A stretch of 8,923 nt of DNA, taken from positions 1 to 8,923 of the forward strand of contig JAFQNM010000046.1 in assembly GCA_017395885.1 (NCBI GenBank), read 5' to 3'. Positions 1 to 5,233 of this stretch are shown here, piece by piece (position 1 is the first letter of the stretch; each line of letters begins with the position of its first letter). The translations under genes and the position numbers were made by a program. The stretch is from Clostridia bacterium (lineage in GTDB: Bacteria; Bacillota; Clostridia; Oscillospirales; CAG-272). The notes beneath the pieces were generated by a model, which worked only from the letters and a program-made list of their open reading frames with translations, did not search any database and was not told where the DNA came from.

Positions 1-510
1 GTAAACGCTGTCCATAGCCTCTCTGATGCAAACTCTCGTAAAAAGATCGTCTGCAATAGTATCCTCCGTACGGATTATGTCCATATAGGTGAGAGGATTT
101 CCGTCCCTGTCCGTATCAATAGTCTCGTTGATGGAGACCTCGTTTTTCGTCTTTCTTTTTCCTCTGAAATACATAAGTATCTCGTTCTGTATGCACTTTG
201 CTCCGTATGTGGCAAACCTTGCTCCGTTTCTGCAGTTAAAGGAGTCCACCGCCTTGATAAGGCCTATGGTGCCAACGGATATAAGGTCCTCGTGATTATC
301 TCCCTGAGAATAGTATTTTCTCACCATATGGGCAACGAGGCGAAGATTGTGCTCGATTATCCTTCCCCTTGCATCCTCGTCTCCGTCGCTCATTTTCAAA
401 AACAGCTCTGCCTCCTCCTCCTTTGGCAGGGGTGGCGGAAACTGAGACTGAATATCTGCATTGAGTATGGCAAAGGATAAAAGAGAGGCAAAAAACAATA
501 ATAGCTCCAT
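1..510 (-). CDS. sigK: RNA polymerase sporulation sigma factor SigK, N-terminal 170 codons (cut by window edge)
   Basis: Read from an ATG at 510-508 down to base 1, open throughout. Sigma-70 region 2 is complete: region 2.1 IEHNLRLVAHMVRKY (residues 52-66), core-binding region 2.2 EDLISVGTIGLIKAVDSF (74-91), and regions 2.3/2.4 ending in IQNEILMYFRGKRKTK (107-122). The IEHNLRLVAH string, the KTK segment and the following DxDGN segment (134-138) fit SigK better than SigE, which usually has RNLRLVV. SigK is the late mother-cell sigma factor for spore coat and cortex genes. The first 16 residues are strongly hydrophobic (MELLLFFASLLSFAIL) and are followed by the conserved FPPPL (24-28), so this resembles the membrane-anchored pro-sequence of Bacillus pro-SigK. 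No intervening element interrupts the visible 170 codons, about 70% of the usual length. Regions 3-4 lie outside the window. The start is supported by AGGAAGG at 516-522 (minus strand). Confidence 0.87.
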   Translation of the reverse strand, partial: MELLLFFASLLSFAILNADIQSQFPPPLPKEEEAELFLKMSDGDEDARGRIIEHNLRLVAHMVRKYYSQGDNHEDLISVGTIGLIKAVDSFNCRNGARFATYGAKCIQNEILMYFRGKRKTKNEVSINETIDTDRDGNPLTYMDIIRTEDTIADDLFTRVCIREAMDSVY

Positions 511-515
511 AGGCA

Positions 516-522
516 CCTTCCT
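516..522 (-). promoter_or_regulatory. Ribosome binding site of sigK
   Basis: AGGAAGG on the minus strand ends five bases before the ATG at 510. It fixes the start that includes the hydrophobic pro-sequence, rather than an internal start near FPPPL. Confidence 0.75.
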
Positions 523-540
523 TTCAAAAGCCGTTAGTTC

Positions 541-548
541 ATTATATG
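541..548 (-). promoter_or_regulatory. Possible -10 element of the sigK promoter
   Basis: The minus strand reads CATATAAT 30 bases upstream of the sigK start. It matches the mother-cell SigE -10 consensus CATACAAT at 7 of 8 positions and also contains the sigma-A hexamer TATAAT. No convincing -35 for either factor is found at the right spacing (about 14 bases for SigE, 17 for sigma-A), so the sigma class is undecided. Known biology of sigK makes SigE the natural candidate; that part is inference. Confidence 0.3.
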
Positions 549-558
549 CAAAGGGTGC

Positions 559-587
559 TTGACCCCGACTCAAAAATGTTGTAAAAT
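559..587 (+). promoter_or_regulatory. Sigma-A type promoter for the HAD phosphatase gene
   Basis: TTGACC at 559-564 and TAAAAT at 582-587 are separated by exactly 17 bases, matching the vegetative consensus at 5 of 6 positions in each box. The predicted transcript would begin near 594, only a few bases before the ribosome binding site at 600-608, so the 5' leader is very short. The -35 lies about 10 bases from the putative sigK -10 on the opposite strand. Confidence 0.7.
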
Positions 588-611
588 TATAAAAATGTCA
601 GGAGGTGGCCT

Positions 612-1253
612 ATGATAAAAACAGTTATCTGGGATTTTAACGGAACTCTCCTTTCCGATATGCAGATAAGCATGGAGGCAATGAACACGGTGCTCTCCCG
701 CCGCTCTCTGCCGCCGATCCCCTCTCTTTCCCACTTCAGAGCACTTTTCGGCTTTCCCGTTGAGGATTACTACCGCCGGCTGGGACTTGATTTTGATAAG
801 GAGCCTTATAAGATACCTGCAGACGAGTGGGTAGAGCTCTATTCTGCAAAAATGTTTGATTCTCCCCTCACTCCGGGAGCCTTTGAGGCACTCACGATGC
901 TGAGAGAGGCAGGAATTTGCCAGATAGTTCTCTCTGCCAGCGAAAGAGGCCGCCTAACAAGCCACCTTGAGCGGCTGGGCATATCTCATTTCTTTGACGA
1001 GATACACGGAACGGATGACGTTTATGCCCACGGAAAGGCATTTCTGGCCGATGAGCTCTCAAGGCGGTCTGAGCTTTTTCCTGCCGTTCTCATCGGAGAT
1101 ACCGACCACGACCTGCTCTGTGCCGAGAGGATAGGCTGCCGGGCAGAGCTGTTTTGCGGCGGCTTTATGTCCCGCGAGAGGCTTCTTGCCATATCCCCAA
1201 GCGTTTCTGAGAGCCTTACGGAAATTGCAGATAAAATTATAAATAATTATTAA
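612..1253 (+). CDS. HAD-superfamily phosphatase-like protein with a DxN motif I (subfamily IA fold)
   Basis: A 213-residue soluble protein with the four HAD signatures in order: motif I WDFNGTLL (residues 7-14, nucleophile D8), motif II VLSAS (106-110, S108), motif III lysine in HGKAF (K142), and motif IV IGDTDHD (161-167, acidic residues D163 and D167). Helical cap residues lie between motifs I and II, as in the phosphoglycolate phosphatase-like subfamily IA. Motif I has Asn at position 10 where classical phosphatases have the general acid/base Asp (DxD), so catalysis may be altered or slow. I recall DFNGTLL proteins as a recurring HAD subgroup in gut Firmicutes, but the substrate is not known to me. 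The start is fixed by AGGAGGTGG at 600-608, three bases before ATG. It has its own promoter and is divergent from sigK. The DUF378 gene follows after 71 bases with no visible terminator between, so the two are probably co-transcribed. Confidence 0.85.
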   Translation: MIKTVIWDFNGTLLSDMQISMEAMNTVLSRRSLPPIPSLSHFRALFGFPVEDYYRRLGLDFDKEPYKIPADEWVELYSAKMFDSPLTPGAFEALTMLREAGICQIVLSASERGRLTSHLERLGISHFFDEIHGTDDVYAHGKAFLADELSRRSELFPAVLIGDTDHDLLCAERIGCRAELFCGGFMSRERLLAISPSVSESLTEIADKIINNY

Positions 1254-1324
1254 TAAAATCTCTCGTTTCGGGGAAAATAATATCGGGCATCATATGCTCA
1301 ATCACTCCGAAAGGCATAACTGAA

Positions 1325-1534
1325 ATGATACTTGACAGAATCGCCCTTCTGCTCACCATTATCGGTGCACTTAACTGGGGCAGCATCGGACTTTTCCGAT
1401 TTGATCTCGTTGCCTGGATAGGCGGCGGCCAGGAGGCTATCATTCCCCGAATCATCTACACCGTGGTCGCCCTTGCGGGACTTTGGTGCATATCTCTCCT
1501 CTTCAGATCGAGAGAAGCACACTACAACGCATAA
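1325..1534 (+). CDS. DUF378 family small membrane protein (YuzA-like)
   Basis: A 69-residue protein with two predicted membrane helices (about 5-23 and 41-60). It carries the conserved features of DUF378: IIGALNWGSIGLF (residues 12-24), FDLVAW (26-31) and RIIYTVVALAGLW (42-54). The length is typical of the family. The function is unknown; these proteins are simple inner-membrane hairpins. A GAAAGG ribosome binding site at 1309-1314 sits 10 bases upstream of the ATG. The gene follows the HAD gene on the same strand and is closed by the hairpin terminator just after its stop codon. No separate promoter with good boxes was found, so it is probably expressed from the HAD promoter. Confidence 0.85.
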   Translation: MILDRIALLLTIIGALNWGSIGLFRFDLVAWIGGGQEAIIPRIIYTVVALAGLWCISLLFRSREAHYNA

Positions 1535-1536
1535 CG

Positions 1537-1572
1537 AAAAAGCGTGAGATACCGAGGTAGCTCACGCTTTTT
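1537..1572 (+). terminator. Intrinsic terminator after the HAD-DUF378 unit
   Basis: A 12-bp stem (AAAAAGCGTGAG at 1537-1548 pairing with CTCACGCTTTTT at 1561-1572) with a 12-base loop that can itself form a few pairs (TACC/GGTA). The GC-rich core GCGTGAG/CTCACGC is followed by a T-run. Because the stem is flanked by A5 and T5 it may work in both directions. It starts two bases after the DUF378 stop. Confidence 0.9.
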
Positions 1573-1619
1573 CAACGCTTGTTGACAACCTATATGATTG
1601 TTAATTTTTTGAGAAGTAC

Positions 1620-1648
1620 TTGAAAAGCGGAAAAAGCTGGTATATAAT
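1620..1648 (+). promoter_or_regulatory. Sigma-A promoter of yajC
   Basis: TTGAAA (1620-1625), a 17-base spacer and a perfect TATAAT (1643-1648). The expected start is near 1655, giving a leader of about 25 bases before the ATG. The ribosome binding site TTGGAGGA is at 1665-1672. Confidence 0.85.
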
Positions 1649-1678
1649 TAACGGGTAATACTTTTTGGAGGAATCACA

Positions 1679-2026
1679 ATGAATCAGATATTCACCTCTC
1701 TCGCAGAGGCTGCACCTGAAGCACCTACAGGTATCGCAGGCTTCTTTGCAAACGGCGGCACCACCATTATAATGGTGATCGGCCTTATCCTCGTTTTCTA
1801 CTTCCTTATGTACAGACCTCAGAAGAAGCAGGAAAAGGAAGCTCAGGAAATGAAGAACAACCTTGCTGTAGGCGACGAGATCACAACGATCGGCGGCATC
1901 ATCGGTGAGATCGTTTCCATCAAGGACGAGACCTGCGTTATCGAAACAACAAAGGATAAGTGCAAGATCCGTATCCTTAAGAGCGCTATCAGCCGTGTTG
2001 ATATCCACGCAAGCGAGAAGCAGTAA
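1679..2026 (+). CDS. yajC: Preprotein translocase accessory subunit YajC
   Basis: A 115-residue protein with the YajC layout: a short Ala/Pro-rich N-terminus, one membrane helix (about residues 27-45, IIMVIGLILVFYFLMY), then the diagnostic cytosolic motif YRPQKKQEKE (45-54). A small beta-rich domain follows with VGDEITTIGGIIGEIVSI (64-81) and a C-terminal RILKSAISRV segment (98-107). YajC associates with the SecDF complex at the cytoplasmic membrane and helps Sec-dependent export; in Firmicutes its own role is minor and not well defined. Length is normal. The start at 1679 has a strong ribosome binding site (TTGGAGGA, six bases upstream) and its own consensus promoter. It is separated from the downstream membrane protein gene only by a terminator hairpin, so the two are neighbours on one strand but may be expressed separately. 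Confidence 0.93.
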   Translation: MNQIFTSLAEAAPEAPTGIAGFFANGGTTIIMVIGLILVFYFLMYRPQKKQEKEAQEMKNNLAVGDEITTIGGIIGEIVSIKDETCVIETTKDKCKIRILKSAISRVDIHASEKQ

Positions 2027-2041
2027 TGCATAAATAAAAAG

Positions 2042-2083
2042 CCTCCCGAATATCTTTCTAAAAAAGATATCGGGAGGTTTTTT
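2042..2083 (+). terminator. Intrinsic terminator of yajC that contains the next gene's ribosome binding site
   Basis: CCTCCCG (2042-2048) pairs with CGGGAGG (2071-2077) and ATATCTTT (2050-2057) pairs with AAAGATAT (2063-2070), with one bulged A at 2049 and the loop between 2058 and 2062. The stem has 15 bp. Six T residues follow (2078-2083). The 3' arm GGGAGG (2072-2077) is also the only Shine-Dalgarno sequence for the ATG at 2084, and the T-run is its spacer. Confidence 0.9.
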
Positions 2084-2497
2084 ATGTCTATGGACAAAAA
2101 AGGCTTTGCTTTTGGCCTTGCTCTTTCAATAGGTGCTTTTTTCGCTTCTTCTGCCGTTATCCTTCTTATCTCTGCCCTCCTCCTCACCCTTTCGCCTGAC
2201 CCTCAGGCCCTGATCTGCCCCGTGGCCGTGGCCACTCTCGCCGCAGGAGCACTTCTCGGCGGCTTTTTCGGCACACTGTCGTCAAAGGGGCTTGCCGCTC
2301 CCGTAACGGCAGGAGCCGCGATTATGCTCCTTTACGTTCTTTTCAGCGCTGTTTTTGGCCCGTCTGAAAATATGGTAGCTGCTGCGAGAGTAGCCTTTAC
2401 CGTTGCTATTCCCCTGCTTTTTGCCCTTGGCGGCCTTATTTTTGCGGCTATCGACAAAAAACGGGGCGCGAAAAGAGGAAGGAAAAGAAGAAGATAG
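2084..2497 (+). CDS. Small four-helix membrane protein, TIGR04086-like
   Basis: A 137-residue integral membrane protein with four predicted helices (about 8-36, 42-64, 70-91 and 99-122). Gly/Ala-rich packing runs (LAAGALLGGFFGTL, 52-65) are present, and the cytosolic tail is very basic (KKRGAKRGRKRRR, 125-137). Size, topology and position directly after yajC fit the uncharacterised Firmicute family TIGR04086 (YrzE-like), which I recall as a yajC neighbour; this is family recall, not a database hit. No function is known. ATG 2084 is used because GGGAGG lies six bases upstream; a second in-frame ATG at 2090 is possible but has no separate ribosome binding site. The Shine-Dalgarno sequence is buried in the yajC terminator hairpin, so translation probably needs that structure opened. 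There is no terminator after the gene; the htpG promoter starts 18 bases downstream. Confidence 0.75.
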   Translation: MSMDKKGFAFGLALSIGAFFASSAVILLISALLLTLSPDPQALICPVAVATLAAGALLGGFFGTLSSKGLAAPVTAGAAIMLLYVLFSAVFGPSENMVAAARVAFTVAIPLLFALGGLIFAAIDKKRGAKRGRKRRR

Positions 2498-2514
2498 GAT
2501 TTCGCCTGCCGCTA

Positions 2515-2543
2515 TTGACAAAAAGAGGTAAAAGTTATAAAAT
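2515..2543 (+). promoter_or_regulatory. Sigma-A promoter of the htpG operon
   Basis: A perfect TTGACA (2515-2520), a 17-base spacer and TAAAAT (2538-2543). Transcription should start near 2550. No CIRCE inverted repeat (HrcA) and no CtsR-type GGTCAAA repeat is visible, so heat control through these repressors is not indicated. Confidence 0.85.
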
Positions 2544-2564
2544 TGTTGTGTATATATGTGTAAT

Positions 2565-2571
2565 AGAAAGG
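2565..2571 (+). promoter_or_regulatory. Ribosome binding site that decides the htpG start
   Basis: AGAAAGG eight bases before ATG 2580. The in-frame ATG at 2556 has no Shine-Dalgarno sequence and lies only a few bases after the predicted transcription start, so 2580 is the better start. Confidence 0.75.
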
Positions 2572-2579
2572 CAACCCAA

Positions 2580-4409
2580 ATGGCAGAAATCAAAGGTGGG
2601 ATAGGTGTTGAGATAGAACACATCTTTCCCGTTATAAAAAAATGGCTTTATTCCGAAAAGGAGATCTTTCTCCGTGAAATAGTTTCAAACGCTTCCGATG
2701 CGGTCACAAAGCTGCGCCGCCTCATCTCTCTCGGTGAGGAGAGCGCACGAGATATTCCCGACGAGGGCTTTCGTATAGACGTTATCCTGGACACAGAGGA
2801 GTGCACCCTGACGGTCACCGATAACGGCATCGGTATGACCCGTGAGGAGGTAGAAAAGTATATTTGCCAGATCGCTCTTTCCGGAGCTCTCGATTTTATT
2901 GAAAAATACGAGGGCGAGAGCGGCTCAAAGAACGGCATTATCGGCCACTTCGGCCTCGGATTCTACTCAGCCTTTATGGTGGCTGATACGGTGGACGTGC
3001 TCACCCGCTCCTACAAGGGCGGCCCCGCCGTCAAGTGGACCTGCGACGAGGGCGGTTCATACGTAATCTCCGATGATGCAGAGGATGCTCCCGAAAGAGG
3101 AACCAGCATCGTTATGCACCTTGGCGATGAGGGACGGGAGTATCTTGACCCTGCCGTTCTTCGCAGAACGCTTATGAAATACTGTGCTTTTATGCCCTGC
3201 GACATCTATTTTGATGACGGAGGCGAAAAGAGCGAGGACTATAAGGAGGAGCCCGTTAACGATAAGGAGCCCCTCTGGCAGAAGAACCCCTCCGAGTGCA
3301 CCGATGAGGATTATAAGGATTTCTACCACCGTGTTTTCAGCGATATGAGAGATCCTCTTTTCTGGATCCACATAAAGGCAGATTACCCCCTCAACTTCAG
3401 AGGAATACTTTACTTTCCCAGGATAAACTCAGAGTTTGAAAGCCTGGAGGGTCAGGTAAAGCTCTACTATAACCAGGTCTTTGTTGCAGATAATATCAAG
3501 GAGGTCATACCTGAGTATCTCCTTATGCTCAAAGGCGTGCTCGATTGCCCCGAGCTTCCCCTCAACGTTTCAAGAAGCTACCTGCAGAATAACGGCTACG
3601 TTACAAAGATCTCAAACCACATAACAAAAAAGGTAGCAGACAAGCTCACCTCAATGTTCAACCTTGACCGTGAGAGCTATGAAAAGCAGTGGCCCGATAT
3701 CAGAACCTTCGTTGAGTACGGATGCCTGAGAGACCGTAAGTTCTATTCCAAGGCCTCCTCTGCCGTTCTCTACGAAAGGTGTGACGGCACCTTCGTCACC
3801 CTCCCCGAATACCTTGAGGCTGCAAAGGACAAGCACGAGGGACGTGTATATTACGCTCAGAGCAAGACCTCGCAGGCTGCCTATATCTCCATGTTTGAAA
3901 GCGAAGGCATCCCCGTAGTTCTTATGCCCCTTATGATAGATTCCCAGTTCGCGGCCCTTGTTGAATCGGAAAACGAGGGAGTTCACATTTTGAGAGTAGA
4001 CTCAGAGCTTGCCGATACTATGAAGGAAGGCGAAGCAAAGGAGCTTACTGCCGTTCTTGATATTTTCAAGGAGATAGTTCCCGAAAATACTGAGATCCGC
4101 TTTGAGGCTCTTAAGGACGAGAGCCTTCCCGCCCTCCTTAACGTCTCCGAGGATGCCCGCAGAATGGAGGATATGATGAGAATGTACTCTATGATGGGCA
4201 AGGATGCACCTGCCTTCCCCACCGCAGAGACACTTATTCTCAACAGCTCCTGCCCCATTATCGCTTCTCTTGAGGCAAAGGAGAGAGATAAGGCAGCCCT
4301 CCTTGCAAGGCAGATATATAAGCTCTGCCGCCTCTCCCACGGCAATATGGATGCAGAGGAGCTGAAGAGCTTCCTTTCAGATAGCTATTCCCTCCTTTCC
4401 ATGATATGA
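2580..4409 (+). CDS. htpG: Molecular chaperone HtpG (Hsp90 family)
   Basis: A 609-residue protein, near the usual length of bacterial HtpG. The N-terminal GHKL ATPase domain is intact: helix motif EIFLREIVSNASDA (residues 28-41) with catalytic E33 and Mg-binding N37; nucleotide-binding DNGIGM (81-86, D81); the ATP-lid glycine motif GHFGLGFYSAF (122-132); and GTSIVM (174-179). The middle domain has the expected LYYNQVFV and LPLNVSR elements, and the C-terminal dimerisation domain closes the protein. It acts as an ATP-driven cytosolic homodimer that remodels client proteins. The start is placed at 2580 because of the ribosome binding site. The stop codon overlaps the start of the next gene (ATGA at 4406-4409), so the downstream PDT-like protein is translationally coupled to HtpG. 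A consensus sigma-A promoter lies immediately upstream, which suggests constitutive expression. Confidence 0.96.
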   Translation: MAEIKGGIGVEIEHIFPVIKKWLYSEKEIFLREIVSNASDAVTKLRRLISLGEESARDIPDEGFRIDVILDTEECTLTVTDNGIGMTREEVEKYICQIALSGALDFIEKYEGESGSKNGIIGHFGLGFYSAFMVADTVDVLTRSYKGGPAVKWTCDEGGSYVISDDAEDAPERGTSIVMHLGDEGREYLDPAVLRRTLMKYCAFMPCDIYFDDGGEKSEDYKEEPVNDKEPLWQKNPSECTDEDYKDFYHRVFSDMRDPLFWIHIKADYPLNFRGILYFPRINSEFESLEGQVKLYYNQVFVADNIKEVIPEYLLMLKGVLDCPELPLNVSRSYLQNNGYVTKISNHITKKVADKLTSMFNLDRESYEKQWPDIRTFVEYGCLRDRKFYSKASSAVLYERCDGTFVTLPEYLEAAKDKHEGRVYYAQSKTSQAAYISMFESEGIPVVLMPLMIDSQFAALVESENEGVHILRVDSELADTMKEGEAKELTAVLDIFKEIVPENTEIRFEALKDESLPALLNVSEDARRMEDMMRMYSMMGKDAPAFPTAETLILNSSCPIIASLEAKERDKAALLARQIYKLCRLSHGNMDAEELKSFLSDSYSLLSMI

Positions 4410-5212
4410 AAGACAGCATAAGCATCATCAGAGAGAACCTCTCCGATGCAAAAAGGCTTGATGAAACGTCGGATCTTATAAAAAGAGCGCAGCTTGAGGA
4501 GGCAGCTCTTTGCCTTAGCTCACCGGAGCCTGAGGAGGCAGGCCGCTTCTTTGCCTCGGCATTTGAAAGGCCTCTCCTTTCTCCCGAAATGCTTGCCCTC
4601 TGCTCTATTCTGTGTAGGGACAAGCAGGAGAAAGCAGAGAAAGTGAGCAAAACGGTAAAGGTGGCCTGCATAAGAGGTCCCCTTTCCCAAAGAGCGATCC
4701 GCAGGCTTTGCCGCTCATCGGATACGGTGATAATAACCGAGGAGGCAGACTTTCGCTCAGCTTGCGATGCCTGTGCAGGCGGAGAAGCTGACTATTGCCT
4801 GCTCCCCATGTGCTCCTCGCAGGACGGGTATTATCCAACGTTCTTTAAGCTGACAAAGCAGAACGATCTGAAAATTTGCAAGACCCTCTACCTCTCAAAG
4901 CCCGATAGCGATGAGGAGATATGCTTTGCCCTACTCTCAAGAGTAATAGAGTACGGAGATGGGGCAAAATACTGCTCCTTTATGTTTCCGGAAGCCACCC
5001 CCGGCTCACTCAGCCCCCTGCTGCATACCCTTTCAGCATCGGGCGCCGTACCCGTTTCGGTGATCTCATCTCCCATGGAATATAATATGGACAGCTCTGA
5101 GCACCGAATAGTAGTGCATATGAAGGGCATCCGTCCCGAGGCGCTCCTCTTCTTTCTGGAGGCGGCGCTGCCCGGTCATACGGTGCTTGGAATATATGAA
5201 TCTTACAAATAA
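4406..5212 (+). CDS. Degenerate prephenate dehydratase-like protein with ACT domain (probable pseudoenzyme)
   Basis: A 268-residue protein. Residues 84-163 align by eye with the first lobe of prephenate dehydratase (PDT): VKVACIRGPLSQRAI (84-98), then GEADYCLLPMCSSQDG (126-141) where active enzymes read GEADYxVxPIENSxxG. Active PDTs continue with roughly 70-95 residues of a second lobe; here only about five residues separate this from EICFALLSR (171-179), which matches the end of the catalytic segment TRFxxLSR with T and R replaced by I and C. Residues 188-266 resemble the PDT-type ACT domain, ending LGIYESY, but the Phe-binding signatures GALV and ESRP read GSLS (200-203) and SSPM (221-224). 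The N-terminal 80 residues are helical and occupy the place of a chorismate mutase domain in PheA fusions; no catalytic pattern is seen there. Enzyme activity is therefore unlikely; a binding or regulatory role is inference. Coupled to htpG by ATGA, and 21 bases upstream of the mutase gene. Confidence 0.65.
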   Translation: MKDSISIIRENLSDAKRLDETSDLIKRAQLEEAALCLSSPEPEEAGRFFASAFERPLLSPEMLALCSILCRDKQEKAEKVSKTVKVACIRGPLSQRAIRRLCRSSDTVIITEEADFRSACDACAGGEADYCLLPMCSSQDGYYPTFFKLTKQNDLKICKTLYLSKPDSDEEICFALLSRVIEYGDGAKYCSFMFPEATPGSLSPLLHTLSASGAVPVSVISSPMEYNMDSSEHRIVVHMKGIRPEALLFFLEAALPGHTVLGIYESYK

Positions 5213-5218
5213 TTAACC

Positions 5219-5224
5219 GAAAGG
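5219..5224 (+). promoter_or_regulatory. Ribosome binding site deciding the phosphosugar mutase start
   Basis: GAAAGG touches the upstream ATG at 5225 directly, which is too close for use. It lies nine bases before the in-frame ATG at 5234, the better start. Confidence 0.65.
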
Positions 5225-5233
5225 ATGAAAGAT

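Noticed and set aside
1294..1323. A nine-codon leader peptide ending one base before the DUF378 start
   Set aside because: It has no Shine-Dalgarno sequence of its own, no codon enrichment suggesting attenuation and no terminator/antiterminator pair. The overlap with the DUF378 ribosome binding site is probably chance.
1582..1587. A perfect TTGACA upstream of yajC
   Set aside because: No -10 box is found 16-18 bases downstream; the spacer region ends in a T-run. The TTGAAA/TATAAT pair at 1620-1648 is clearly better.
2556..2579. Upstream in-frame ATG start for htpG
   Set aside because: It would begin about six bases after the predicted transcription start with no ribosome binding site, and it adds eight residues not seen in HtpG. 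ATG 2580 has a good AGAAAGG.
2515..2580. Heat-shock operator for htpG
   Set aside because: No CIRCE inverted repeat and no GGTCAAA tandem are present.
4406..4645. Functional chorismate mutase domain at the N-terminus of the PDT-like protein
   Set aside because: The position and helical character fit a PheA-type fusion, but the spaced Arg/Lys/Glu active-site pattern of AroQ cannot be laid over it.
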